A stretch of DNA of 64,000 nucleotides, from contig NZ_CP022163.1 in the NCBI RefSeq assembly GCF_002305855.1, forward strand, positions 3,038,292-3,102,291. Reading direction: 5' to 3'. This DNA is from Melittangium boletus DSM 14713. GTDB taxonomy: Bacteria > Myxococcota > Myxococcia > Myxococcales > Myxococcaceae. Shown here piece after piece: positions 45,182 to 53,842 of this stretch. The notes under the pieces are model-generated. The model searched no databases, was not told the DNA's origin, and worked only from the letters and a program-made list of their open reading frames with translations. How positions within the stretch are numbered: position 1 is the first letter of the stretch; each line of letters opens with the position of its first letter. A program made the position numbers and the translations under genes.

Positions 45182-46467
45182 GCTGGAGGCGCGGACAGGG
45201 CCTCGGGGGCCTCGGGCGGCAGGGGCTCGCGCGCCGCCTGCTCCAAGTGGTCCACCCGCCGCAGCTCGGGGAAGCCCCAGGCCCACAGGCCCACCACGAT
45301 CAGCGTGCCCACGGCGCCGGACACCACGGCGGACACCGCGCCCATGTGCTCGGCGAACGCTCCCGCGCGGAACTCCCCCAGCTCGTTGGAGGCGCCCACG
45401 CACATCATGTTCACCGCGCCCACGCGCCCGCGCATCTCGTCCGGCGTGGCCACCATCTCCAGGGTGCTGCGCACCACCACGCTCACCATGTCCGCCGCGC
45501 CCGCCACCCCCAGCGCCACGAGGGACAGGGGCAGCGAATGACTCAGGCCGAACACGAGCGTCGCCAGGCCGAAGATGGCCACCGCGATGAACATCTTCCA
45601 CCCGGCCCGGCCCCCCAGGGGACGAGACGCCAGGAAGACGGCCATCACGGCCGCGCCCGCCGCCGGAGCGCTGCGCAAGAGCCCCATGCCCCAGGGCCCC
45701 GTGTGCAGCACGTCCCGCGCGTAGATGGGCAGCAGGGCCACCGCGCCGCCGAGCAGCACCGCGAACAGGTCCAGGGTGATGCTGCCGAGCAACATCCGCT
45801 GCCGCCGCACGAAGCGGAAGCCCGCGAAGAGGGTCTCCAGGGAGAACGTCTCGCGGGAGACCTGGCCCGTGCGCACCTTGAGGGACAGCATCCCCACCAC
45901 GGTGAGCGCGCACAGCGCGGCCGAGCCCACATAGGCCCCCGTGGCGCCCCCCCAGCCATAGAGCAGACCGCCCACGGCGGGGCCGGCGATGGTAGCCACC
46001 TGCCACGTGCTGGAGTTGACGGCCACGGCGCGCGTCAGCTCCTCGGCGGGCACCAGGCGCGGCACCAGGGCGGAGCTCGCGGGTGCGTAGAAGGCCCGAG
46101 CGGTGCCGAAGAGCACCAGCACGCCATAGACGAAGCGCACATCCCGGATGTGGCCCAGGGAGAAGGCCAGCAGGAGCAGGCTGCACAACAGCATGACGGA
46201 CTGGCACACGATGAGGATGGCGCGCCGGTCCACCCGGTCCGCCACCTGTCCGCCCACGAGCGCGAAGGAGACGAAGGGCAGGAACTGCGCGAGGCCCGTG
46301 TAGCCCAGGGCGAGCGCGCTCCCGGTCATCTCGTACACCTGCCAGCCGATGGCCACCGACTCCACCTGCATGGCGAACACCGCGCATAGGCGCACCAGTT
46401 GGTAGAGGCGGAAATCGCGGTGACGGAAGACGGAGGGGGGGCGGGCTGAGGCGTCGGGGGCGGTCAT
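45175..46467 (-). CDS. MFS transporter (EntS/MFS_3-like)
   Basis: 430 aa, 12 predicted helices. FRHRDFRLYQLVRLCAVFAM and ADRVDRRAILIVCQ (loop 2-3 motif) are typical of the MFS_3 exporters related to EntS. Such proteins export siderophores or drugs. The TetR gene 90 bp upstream on the same strand could be co-transcribed and control it too, but the operator sites lie further upstream. Confidence 0.85.
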   Translation of the reverse strand: MTAPDASARPPSVFRHRDFRLYQLVRLCAVFAMQVESVAIGWQVYEMTGSALALGYTGLAQFLPFVSFALVGGQVADRVDRRAILIVCQSVMLLCSLLLLAFSLGHIRDVRFVYGVLVLFGTARAFYAPASSALVPRLVPAEELTRAVAVNSSTWQVATIAGPAVGGLLYGWGGATGAYVGSAALCALTVVGMLSLKVRTGQVSRETFSLETLFAGFRFVRRQRMLLGSITLDLFAVLLGGAVALLPIYARDVLHTGPWGMGLLRSAPAAGAAVMAVFLASRPLGGRAGWKMFIAVAIFGLATLVFGLSHSLPLSLVALGVAGAADMVSVVVRSTLEMVATPDEMRGRVGAVNMMCVGASNELGEFRAGAFAEHMGAVSAVVSGAVGTLIVVGLWAWGFPELRRVDHLEQAAREPLPPEAPEALSAPPAH

Positions 46468-46557
46468 GCGGTTTCCCGGCTCTAACGCAATGCCCCGTCA
46501 CCCGCCAGCACGCACCAGCCCGGCAGGCGGGGCCCTGGTCCTCCGTCGGCCTGGTTC

Positions 46558-47214
46558 TCACGGGCCGGGAAGCCGCTCGCTCCCATCGAGATCGGCCCTC
46601 AACCCGGTGATGAGCCGCTCGAGGCCAAAGACAAACCGGGCGTCCAGATCCTCATCGAAGATGTCGGCGAGTGCCTCGAACACGTGGGGAAAGCGCGTGG
46701 GCGCGAGGGTCGTGAACCGCTCGCGGCGCAGGGCGAACTCCGCGGCATCGATGCCCGAGCGGGGCTCCAACCCCTGCTCCTCCATCGTGAAGCCCAGGAC
46801 GTAATTCACCAGGGAGAAGCAGCCCCACGCCGCCACGCGCGAGGACGCGCCCGCGCGCCGCAGGGCCCCGATCATCGCCTCGCTCACGCGCAGCACATTC
46901 TCCGTGACGACGTACGTCCCCGCGAACACCCGCGCCCCGTCCCGGCGTGAGCGCAGGGCCTGTCTCAACTCGGCCGCCACCCCGCGCAGCACCTCGTCCC
47001 ACGGCGCCTCCGGGTCCACGCTCCGCGCCACGGACTCCACCAGCGCGTCCGCCATCCCGTCCAACAGCGCCTGCTTGTTGGCGAAGTGCCAATAGAACGA
47101 GGGCGCCTGAACCTTCAGCCGCTGCGCCAGCTTGCGCATCGTCACCCCCTCGATTCCCTCCTCGTCCAGCAACGCCAACGCGGCTCGCACCACCTTCTCC
47201 CGCTGAATGCGCAT
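46558..47214 (-). CDS. TetR family repressor
   Basis: 218 aa. N-terminal helix-turn-helix ALLDEEGIEGVTMRKLAQRL..QAPSFYWHFANKQALLDG, very close to the class of TetR itself, and a TetR_C-type helical C-terminal domain. It is divergent from the FAD monooxygenase gene, with two palindromes between them. Most likely it represses both itself and the monooxygenase until a small-molecule ligand binds. Confidence 0.92.
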   Translation of the reverse strand: MRIQREKVVRAALALLDEEGIEGVTMRKLAQRLKVQAPSFYWHFANKQALLDGMADALVESVARSVDPEAPWDEVLRGVAAELRQALRSRRDGARVFAGTYVVTENVLRVSEAMIGALRRAGASSRVAAWGCFSLVNYVLGFTMEEQGLEPRSGIDAAEFALRRERFTTLAPTRFPHVFEALADIFDEDLDARFVFGLERLITGLRADLDGSERLPGP

Positions 47215-47241
47215 GGCCGACCCTCCACTTGACTCGGAAAA

Positions 47242-47273
47242 CTAACAGCGTTAGGTGAATCTAACGGCGTTAG
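47242..47273. promoter_or_regulatory. Twin palindromic operators for the TetR-type repressor
   Basis: Two 13-bp palindromes, CTAACAGCGTTAG (47242-47254) and CTAACGGCGTTAG (47261-47273), separated by 6 bp; flanking GGAAA/TTTCC extends the symmetry of the whole region. A TTGACT at 47229-47234 with TTAGGT 16 bp later would place the first palindrome on a promoter for the monooxygenase. CTAAC/GTTAG half-sites are common for this TetR subgroup. Confidence 0.75.
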
Positions 47274-47291
47274 TTTCCCAAGGAGGACGCC

Positions 47292-48773
47292 ATGCGGAAC
47301 ACGGTGGATGTCGCTGTGGTCGGGGGTGGTCCGGTTGGGTGGATGGTGGCGTGTGAGCTCGCCCTGGCAGGGGTCTCGGTCTCCGTCCATGAGCGGAGGA
47401 CGGAGCGCGTGAAGCAGTCACGCGCCATGACCTTGCACCCCCGCTCCCTGGAGATCCTCGCGCTGCGAGGGCTCGCGGACCGATTCCTCGCCCGGGGGCT
47501 GCCCCTGCCCACGGCGCACTACGGCGTGCTCGACACCCGTCTGGACTTCTCCGCGCTCGACACGGCGTTCCCCTTCACCCTGTTCATTCCCCAGGCCGTC
47601 ACCGAGGCCCTCCTGGAGGAGCGCGCGCGGGAGCTGGGCGTGGACATCCACCGGGGTCACCAGGTCACCGGCCTCCGGCAGGATCCCGAGGGCGTGGACG
47701 TGGAGGGGACGCGCGAGGGTGGCACCTTCCGGGTGAGGGCCCGGTACGTGGTGGGGGCGGATGGGGCGAGAAGCATCGCCCGCACCCTGGCCGGCATCCC
47801 CTTTCAAGGCACGGAGACGACGATGAGCCTGATGCTCGGCGACGTCGTGTTCGGCACGCTTCCCGACCAGCCCGCGTGGACCACCGTGAACGAACACGGC
47901 ACCCTGATGGTGGCTCCGCTCGGGGATGGCCGCCACCACCGGGTGGTGATGAATGATCCCCTCCGCTCGGGCGTGCCCGTCTCCGAGCCCGTCACCCTGG
48001 AGGAACTGGCGCGCTCGCTTCGCTCCATCGAGGGCTCGGACTTCGGCATGCACTCGCCGCTGTGGTTGTCGCGCTTCGGCAATGAGACCAAGCTCGCCGC
48101 CACCTATCGCTCGGGCCGGGTCTTCCTGGCGGGCGACGCGGCCCACATCCACCTGCCCGCGGGAGGCCAGGGACTCAACGTTGGCCTCCAGGACGCGATG
48201 AACCTGGGCTGGAAGCTGGCGGGCGTGCTGCGCGGCCTCGCCCCGGAAGCACTCCTCGACAGCTACCACCGCGAACGTCATCCGGTGGGCGCGAGCCTCC
48301 TGCGCAACACCCTGAGCCAGACCGCCCTGATCTCCACGTTCAACCCCGCCGGGCTGGCCCTGCGCGAGACCGTCTCCGCGCTGCTCACCCTGCCCGATGC
48401 CAACCGCAAGCTGGCCGAGCAGATCGCCGCGCTCGACGTGGCCTACGCCGAGCCTCCACTGCCCGCGCCACCCGGACTGGACACGGTGTCGGGCCTCCCG
48501 GGGGGACGGCTGCCGGATCTGATCCTGCGCGGCACGGAGGGCGCAAGCCACTCGCTCTACTCGCTCTACTCGCTGATGCACGAGGGCCGATGGCTGCTGC
48601 TGCGGCGCGAGGACTCGGCCCCGCGTCCCGCGCTGACCGCCGCCTGGGCGGAGTGGACGAACGTCGTCACCGCGGACATCCCGGCTCGGGAGAAGGACTG
48701 GGGTGCGTGGACCTCGCTGTGGGTGCGTCCGGACGGGCACCTGGGTTACGTCGCGCACGGAGGGACCCCTTGA
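47292..48773 (+). CDS. FAD-dependent aromatic monooxygenase (PheA/TfdB, Rox-like)
   Basis: 493 aa. GxGxxG in VAVVGGGPVGWMVACELA, the DG motif VGADGARSIARTLAGI, and the second FAD block VFLAGDAAHIHLPAGGQGLN are present. The C-terminal thioredoxin-like domain is kept. Enzymes of this class hydroxylate phenols or inactivate antibiotics such as rifampicin or tetracycline. Control by a TetR-type repressor would fit a xenobiotic-defence role, which is inferred. Its 3' end runs into a repeat array. Confidence 0.9.
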   Translation: MRNTVDVAVVGGGPVGWMVACELALAGVSVSVHERRTERVKQSRAMTLHPRSLEILALRGLADRFLARGLPLPTAHYGVLDTRLDFSALDTAFPFTLFIPQAVTEALLEERARELGVDIHRGHQVTGLRQDPEGVDVEGTREGGTFRVRARYVVGADGARSIARTLAGIPFQGTETTMSLMLGDVVFGTLPDQPAWTTVNEHGTLMVAPLGDGRHHRVVMNDPLRSGVPVSEPVTLEELARSLRSIEGSDFGMHSPLWLSRFGNETKLAATYRSGRVFLAGDAAHIHLPAGGQGLNVGLQDAMNLGWKLAGVLRGLAPEALLDSYHRERHPVGASLLRNTLSQTALISTFNPAGLALRETVSALLTLPDANRKLAEQIAALDVAYAEPPLPAPPGLDTVSGLPGGRLPDLILRGTEGASHSLYSLYSLMHEGRWLLLRREDSAPRPALTAAWAEWTNVVTADIPAREKDWGAWTSLWVRPDGHLGYVAHGGTP

Positions 48774-48779
48774 CCCGGA

Positions 48780-49092
48780 ACTGGTGTCCGGAACCGGTGT
48801 CCGGAACCGGTGTCAAAGGACTCGTAACCCGGAACCGGTGTCGGAACCGGTGTCCCGGAACCGGTGTCAAAGGACTCGTAACCCGGAACCGGTGTCAAAG
48901 GACTCGTAACCCGGAACCCGGAACCGGTGTCAAAGGACTCGTGACCCGAAACCGGTGTCCCGGAACCGGTGTCCGGAACCGGCGTCAAAGGACTCGGAAC
49001 CCGGAACCGGAACCCCGGAACCGGTGTCCATAACCCCATAACTGTGTCCCCGGACCGGTGTCCGGACCGGTGTCAAAGGACTCGTAACGGGA
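48780..49092. repeat. Irregular array of ACCGGT-centred repeats upstream of the RAYT gene
   Basis: About 310 bp of interleaved short units: GGAACCGGTGTC occurs many times, often followed by AAAGGACTCGTAACCC, with drift near the right end (GGACCGGTGTC). Spacing alternates among about 12, 27 and 39 bp, so this is not a CRISPR array. The core ACCGGT is self-complementary and the unit is a near-palindrome. The array fills the gap between the monooxygenase stop and the transposase start and holds no gene. Confidence 0.85.
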
Positions 49093-49122
49093 CTTGGCGA
49101 GAACGAGACTCAACCTGGACGG

Positions 49123-50145
49123 GTGAACCCACCGCTCTCCAAGTATTTCCGAGCTCTTGAGGACTGGCCCACTGAGTGCACTCCGTCTCGCGAAGCGCAC
49201 GCGGGAGAGGGGATGGGCTGGCCGCTGAGGATGTTCCAGGAGGAAGGCTACTATTTCGTTACATCCAGGTGCTTCCAGGGGCGGCTGCTGCTGCATCCCA
49301 GCCCGGAGGTGAACGAGGTGGTGGGGGGAGTGTTGGCACGGGCCGTGGAGCAGAGCAATGGCAGCGTGAGGCTGCATGCCTTCACCTTTCTTTCCAATCA
49401 CTTCCATCTGTTGGTGTGGGCAAAGGGAGCGGCACTCGCCGGCTTCATGCAGTACCTGCGCGCCAACCTCTCCAGGAAGGTGGGGCGGCTGGTGGACTGG
49501 AGTGGCGGATTCTGGGAGCGAAGGTACTCGGCGGAGCCCGTGCTGGACGACACGGCGCTGGTGGGCCGGTTGCGCTACGTGCTCGCCCATGGAGTGAAGG
49601 AGGGACTGGTGGAAAGAAGCATCGAGTGGCCAGGCCTCACGTGCCTGCCGCAGTTACTGGGACCAGCACGCCGGTTGTTCCGGTGGTTCAACTGGACGAA
49701 ACGCTGGAGCAAACGGGGGCACGCGGACGGGGGAGACGCGAGGGGGCGCTTCGCGGAGGACTGGGCCGAGCCGGTGGCGTTGGAGCTGGCACCACTGCCA
49801 TGTTGGGAGGGCTTCGAGGAGGAGCAGCGGCAACGCGAGGTGAAGGCGTTGCTGCGGGAGGTGGAGGCCGAGGCCTGTACGCGGGGCAGGTCCGTCATGG
49901 GGGTGATGGCCGTGCAGGCTCAGCACCCGCATACCCGGCCCGAGCATCTCAAGCGCAGCCCCCGTCCGCTGGGACATGCTTCCACGCGTCAGGCATTGAA
50001 AGAGCTGCGCGAGCAATACCGTGCCTTCGTCACCGCGTTCCGAGAAGCCGCGGCCCAGTGGCGCCGGGGTAATTACTCGGCCCGCTTTCCTCTCTTCTCC
50101 TTCCCTCCTCGGGTCTTACCTGGCCGTACTGCTCAAATTCTCTGA
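49123..50145 (+). CDS. RAYT-type transposase (Y1/IS200-like)
   Basis: 340 aa from GTG 49123; ATG 49213 (after GGGAGAGGGG) is a good alternative. The HUH motif lies in LHAFTFLSNHFHLLVWAKG. The following helix reads MQYLRANLSRKVGRL, then GGFWERRYSAEPV and LRYVLAHGVKEGLV. At the usual catalytic Tyr position (RYSRY-like segment) Leu-Ser appears, so nicking may depend on another Tyr or be lost. RAYTs mobilise REP-type palindromes; here the gene sits between two different repeat arrays. The last codons and stop lie within the first unit of the downstream repeat. Confidence 0.85.
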   Translation: MNPPLSKYFRALEDWPTECTPSREAHAGEGMGWPLRMFQEEGYYFVTSRCFQGRLLLHPSPEVNEVVGGVLARAVEQSNGSVRLHAFTFLSNHFHLLVWAKGAALAGFMQYLRANLSRKVGRLVDWSGGFWERRYSAEPVLDDTALVGRLRYVLAHGVKEGLVERSIEWPGLTCLPQLLGPARRLFRWFNWTKRWSKRGHADGGDARGRFAEDWAEPVALELAPLPCWEGFEEEQRQREVKALLREVEAEACTRGRSVMGVMAVQAQHPHTRPEHLKRSPRPLGHASTRQALKELREQYRAFVTAFREAAAQWRRGNYSARFPLFSFPPRVLPGRTAQIL

Positions 50146-50250
50146 CACTCTTTCAGGTCTTACCTGGCCGTACTGCTCAAATTCTCTGACACTCTTTCAG
50201 CTCAAATTCTCTGACACTCTTTCAGGACACTCTTTCGACACTCTTTCAGG
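50112..50250. repeat. 44-bp tandem repeat with shorter partial copies after the RAYT gene
   Basis: Two full 44-bp units (50112-50155 and 50156-50199, differing little if at all) are followed by partial copies of 25 bp (50201-50225), 11 bp and 14 bp, each ending in GACACTCTTTC. The RAYT stop codon lies in unit 1. The nested, 3'-anchored shortening points to replication slippage or repeated aborted insertion. Confidence 0.85.
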
Positions 50251-50324
50251 GCCCTCTCCGATGAGGCCCTGCTGCGCGCCATCGCGCGGCAGCGAGCCCG
50301 AGACGACTCCAGCGGGTGAACCAC

Positions 50325-51533
50325 TCAGGGGCAGTCGTACTGGAAGTCGCGGCGCACGGGTCCGGCATCCAGGCCCGCCGTGCCCGAGTAGACCTCGCGC
50401 ACGAGCCGGCCCGTGCTGTCGCGCTCGTGGGTGCGGTGGGCATCCACGACACCGTCCTCGTTGCTGTCCCACTCGTCGAGCGCGACGAGCTGCGTGCCAC
50501 AAATGAGCGTGGTGCGGCGGGTGAGCCGCTGGTGGGTCTCGTCGACGTCCGGATCGCAGCCGCTGCCTTCGACGGGCTCGTAGCAGAGGGCATCCCGCGC
50601 GAAGCGCTCGCGCCATCCGCCCGGATCGTGGACCCGGGTGGTGAGGGAGTGGAACGCGCGCTGGGAGACCGGGGCGAAGAGGTCCTCGCGGAGACGGATC
50701 TGACGGCCCGCCGCGTCGTAGGCCCGCGTGGACTCGCCCCTCGAGTCGGTGAATTCCCAAGTCGAGTGGATGAGCTGGCCCAGCGCGCTGTACTCGTCCA
50801 CGTAGGAGTTATACCTGCCTTCGATCCACGCATGGCGCTTGAGCTGGCCATCGGGCCAGTAGGACAAGGTCGCGCACCGGGTCTCTCCCCCGCCGCACAT
50901 CACGCCCTCGGTGTTGATGGACACCAGCCGACCCTGAGCGTCGTACGCGTACTGGCTCCAGAGCTCGAAGGTGTTGTAGGCGCCGAATACCTCGTCGACG
51001 CGGCCCTGCGCGTCGTAGGTGAACTCGAGCGATTTCGCACTGGATCGACTCGAACCCGTTGTGACACGCGAGAGGAGCCTGCGCCACGCGTCATAGGTCC
51101 ACTCGGTCTGCTCGAACCGTCCATCGGCGTAGTCCACGCGGCCGCGCAACTCGAGGTCCTCCCACCACGTGTGGGTTTCCACCGAGGCGAGCGCTCCCAC
51201 GGCGTCGTAGGTGCGCAGCTCCAGCAACCGGTTGTCCGCGTCGTACCGGGCCCGCTGCGAGGTGCCATGGGCGAACACGGACGTCACCCCGCATGCCGTG
51301 GCCTCGAGCGGAGGCACGGTGGAAATCCACGGGATGCACGCGCGCGGGGGCAGGGACGGCTCGCCCTCCAAGGGTGTAGCCACGGGAGATGGTGCGCTCG
51401 ACTTCGGGTCCGGCGCGGGAGCCGTCCGCGCCGCCCCCGCGCTTTCCCGTGGAGCGGATGAAGTCGGGGAAGAACCACATCCGATCAATCCCAGACACAC
51501 CGCCAGCACCCACGGCTCGCGTCCTCGTCCCAT
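50325..51533 (-). CDS. Lipoprotein with YD (RHS-like) repeats
   Basis: 402 aa. Lipobox LGLIGC near residue 18, Pro/Ser-rich linker to about 60, then at least six YD-type repeats (RYDADNRLLELRTYD, TYDAWRRLL, TYDAQGRVDEV, AYDAQGRLVSIN, AYDAAGRQIRL). It lacks the RHS core (DPXGX) and any C-terminal toxin domain. It is probably a surface-exposed beta structure on the outer membrane; role unknown. Confidence 0.8.
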   Translation of the reverse strand: MGRGREPWVLAVCLGLIGCGSSPTSSAPRESAGAARTAPAPDPKSSAPSPVATPLEGEPSLPPRACIPWISTVPPLEATACGVTSVFAHGTSQRARYDADNRLLELRTYDAVGALASVETHTWWEDLELRGRVDYADGRFEQTEWTYDAWRRLLSRVTTGSSRSSAKSLEFTYDAQGRVDEVFGAYNTFELWSQYAYDAQGRLVSINTEGVMCGGGETRCATLSYWPDGQLKRHAWIEGRYNSYVDEYSALGQLIHSTWEFTDSRGESTRAYDAAGRQIRLREDLFAPVSQRAFHSLTTRVHDPGGWRERFARDALCYEPVEGSGCDPDVDETHQRLTRRTTLICGTQLVALDEWDSNEDGVVDAHRTHERDSTGRLVREVYSGTAGLDAGPVRRDFQYDCP

Positions 51534-51620
51534 GAAACTCCCCTCTCCGATGTCGCGGCAAGGTATTCACAGGCCGTTCGAGCGCCAAGCGCCCACTGTC
51601 GCGCACGAGGCGGCGAATCG

Positions 51621-51749
51621 TCAGCCGCGGCCGAGCCGTCCGCGGGCCGCGAAGGCGGCGAGGGTCTCGCGGATGGCGTCGGCGCGAAACGACGTCAGGT
51701 AGCGTCCCACATGGTGCTTGCCGCCGCGACGGTCCTCGCAGTCATGGGC
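51621..51749 (-). pseudogene. Possible C-terminal fragment of a lost gene
   Basis: An open stretch of 42 codons with no start ends GRYLTSFRADAIRETLAAFAARGRLGRG-stop and keeps codon bias like real genes. The 268-bp gap between the YD lipoprotein and the NTF2-like gene holds nothing else that I can identify. No family recognised; weak evidence. Confidence 0.3.
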
Positions 51750-51801
51750 TCACCTGAAGTGCGGGTCAGCCCGTAGCCGGAACAGGTTCACTTCGTCGAG
51801 G

Positions 51802-52233
51802 TCAATGCGTGACAGGATGGCTGATATAGAGTTCGGAAGCGATGGTCTGAACTTGGATCTTGCCGTTTTCAACGATGAACGAATCGCTGCCGAAGAACGT
51901 CTTCTCATTTTTCGGCGCATAGTGCCAGGTGATGTAGAGGGTGCGGCCATGGATGGTCGGTGGATCCACCTTGTTCTCGCCGGTACTGAAGATCTGGAAC
52001 AACTGACTGAACACATGCGCGATGGCCGCCTTGCCATGGAAGACCTGATTATTGAGAATCAGGATGGAGCTGTCCGTGTAATCCGACGTGATGGCGGCTA
52101 CGTCTTTGTCGTTCCAGGCATTGATGTGGTGCCGCCAGACTTCTTGGGTGCCTGGAGGACTGGCTTGAGCCGAAGCACCGAGGGTCAAAGCGGCGAGAGC
52201 TGCGAGAAGAGTGGTTTTGAAAGACGCGGACAC
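51802..52233 (-). CDS. Exported SnoaL/NTF2-like protein
   Basis: 143 aa from GTG 52233 with GGAGAA upstream. Signal peptide SASFKTTLLAALAALTLGASAQA. The mature part (VWRHHINAWNDKDVAAITSDYTDSSILI, HGKAAIAHVFSQLFQIF) matches the cone-shaped SnoaL/NTF2 fold used by isomerases and ligand-binding proteins. Several codons are A/T-rich relative to neighbours. Catalytic residues cannot be assigned. Confidence 0.78.
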   Translation of the reverse strand: MSASFKTTLLAALAALTLGASAQASPPGTQEVWRHHINAWNDKDVAAITSDYTDSSILILNNQVFHGKAAIAHVFSQLFQIFSTGENKVDPPTIHGRTLYITWHYAPKNEKTFFGSDSFIVENGKIQVQTIASELYISHPVTH

Positions 52234-52511
52234 GGGCTTTCTCCAGGAAGTGGTTTGGAGGACGAGATAGGAAATAGCACGTGACCGCTGACGCAATTTG
52301 TTAATGTTTTGTCGGTCAAGGACAAGAATTTCTTTACTGTTGCGAGTTCGAGCAGATCAGGCACTCGCGCACCCCACCGGCCCGCCGACCCCACCCCCGG
52401 CGCCCATGATTCCTGGGAAAACTAATTTTACCGCTTGATCAAACTTCACCTATTTGGCATCTCCTTGGATCTCCCAGGGCCTCCGGTCCTGAGCCAAGGA
52501 GGGTTGGACGC

Positions 52512-53786
52512 ATGAACGCAAGGCGGAGTCGGACGTCGCGTGGGGTGTTGCTGCTGATGGCGCTGAGCGCGGCGGGGTGCGGGACGCCGGTCGAGCCGGA
52601 CGCGTCCGGCGAGGCACGGGCGCTCACGATCGACGAGGAGTTCACCCGGCTGTCCCGGCGGGTGCCTGGCTTTGGCGGGTACTACTACGACAGCGCGGGC
52701 GCCCTGAACGTGGTGCTCACCCAGCCCACGCACCAGCTCGCGGCGGTGCGCGAGCTGCTGTCCGCGCGGGGCGTGCGCGGCAGTGACACGCTGCTCGCCC
52801 GGCAGGGCCGCTACGACTTCGAGGATCTGAACCGGTGGCGCGGCCGGCTGGAGGCGGAGCCCCTCGCGGGCCTGGTCTTCACGGATGTGGACGAGGTGAA
52901 CAACCGCATCACCCTGGGCATGACCCATCCCGACCCCGAGCAGGTGGCGGCGGCCATGGCCCGGCTGCTGATTCCGGCGGACGCCGTGCACCTGGAGCAG
53001 GCCGCGCCGAACGAGCAGCACCAGACGGCCTTCACCTACGTGCACCAGCAGAATCGCCCCCTGGCGGCTGGGCAGCAGATCAAGCGCTTCTCCAATGGCT
53101 ACATCTATTTCTGCACGCTCGGATTCAACGTGCGCAGGAATGGCTCGCTGGGCTTCTTCACCAACACCCACTGCACCAACGAGGGCACCGTCCACTACCA
53201 GGGCTCACCGCGCATCGGCGTGACGACGGAGGATCCGCTCTTCTGGAGCAACGCGAGTGTTGTCTACGACGGCGTGACCTACACGTGCTCGGGCACCAAC
53301 GTGTGCCGCTTCAGTGACGCGGCGTACGTGGAGTACGACGCCGGTGTGCAGTCCTCGGTCAAGCACGGTTACATCTACCGGACCGAGGTGGAGAACGCCT
53401 ACACCGGCGGCGCGCCCACGGGCATCGCCCCGCTCAAGATCGACGAGGCCCAGCCGTTCTTCCGCATCGTGGGCAAGGCCTACCACGTCGCCGTCGGGGA
53501 GAAGATCCACAAGGTGGGCCAGCGTACCGGGTGGACGTCCGGGCTCGTCACCCACTCCTGCGTGAATACCCTCAATGGCAGCACCCGGCTGTTCTGCCAG
53601 ATGAAGGGCGACGGCGCCGGGTACGACGGCGACAGCGGCTCGCCGGTCTTCCGCCGGGTGGCGGACTCCGAGCAGGACGTGGAACTGGTCGGCATCTACT
53701 GGGGCTCGGCCATGAGCCCTATCGGCAGCATCGAGCAGGACTTCGGTCCGCTGGACGTCGCCGCGGATTCCGCCTCCACGCCCTGA
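52512..53786 (+). CDS. Secreted S1-family serine protease (streptogrisin/alpha-lytic type)
   Basis: 424 aa. Lipoprotein-like leader LLLMALSAAGC. A pro-region of about 150 residues (VDEVNNRITLGM is a typical pro-domain block) precedes the protease: catalytic His220 in FTNTHCT, Asp in the DAAYVEYD region, Ser375 in GDSGSPVF. Disulfide Cys pairs flank the active site. Predatory myxobacteria export many such proteases. The 215-bp upstream gap is unusually A/T-rich and should hold the promoter. Confidence 0.88.
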   Translation: MNARRSRTSRGVLLLMALSAAGCGTPVEPDASGEARALTIDEEFTRLSRRVPGFGGYYYDSAGALNVVLTQPTHQLAAVRELLSARGVRGSDTLLARQGRYDFEDLNRWRGRLEAEPLAGLVFTDVDEVNNRITLGMTHPDPEQVAAAMARLLIPADAVHLEQAAPNEQHQTAFTYVHQQNRPLAAGQQIKRFSNGYIYFCTLGFNVRRNGSLGFFTNTHCTNEGTVHYQGSPRIGVTTEDPLFWSNASVVYDGVTYTCSGTNVCRFSDAAYVEYDAGVQSSVKHGYIYRTEVENAYTGGAPTGIAPLKIDEAQPFFRIVGKAYHVAVGEKIHKVGQRTGWTSGLVTHSCVNTLNGSTRLFCQMKGDGAGYDGDSGSPVFRRVADSEQDVELVGIYWGSAMSPIGSIEQDFGPLDVAADSASTP

Positions 53787-53842
53787 CTCCGCCTTGGAGC
53801 GAGTGCCCAGGGAACCAGCGGTCAGCGCGTTTTGCCGAGCGC

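Noticed and set aside
48590..49033. Open frames through the ACCGGT repeats
   Set aside because: They translate to monotonous RNRCPGTG-type repeats caused by the DNA array, with no start context.
48780..49092. Possible CRISPR array
   Set aside because: Units are 12-39 bp with no unique spacers and no cas genes; repeats are directly adjacent and drift.
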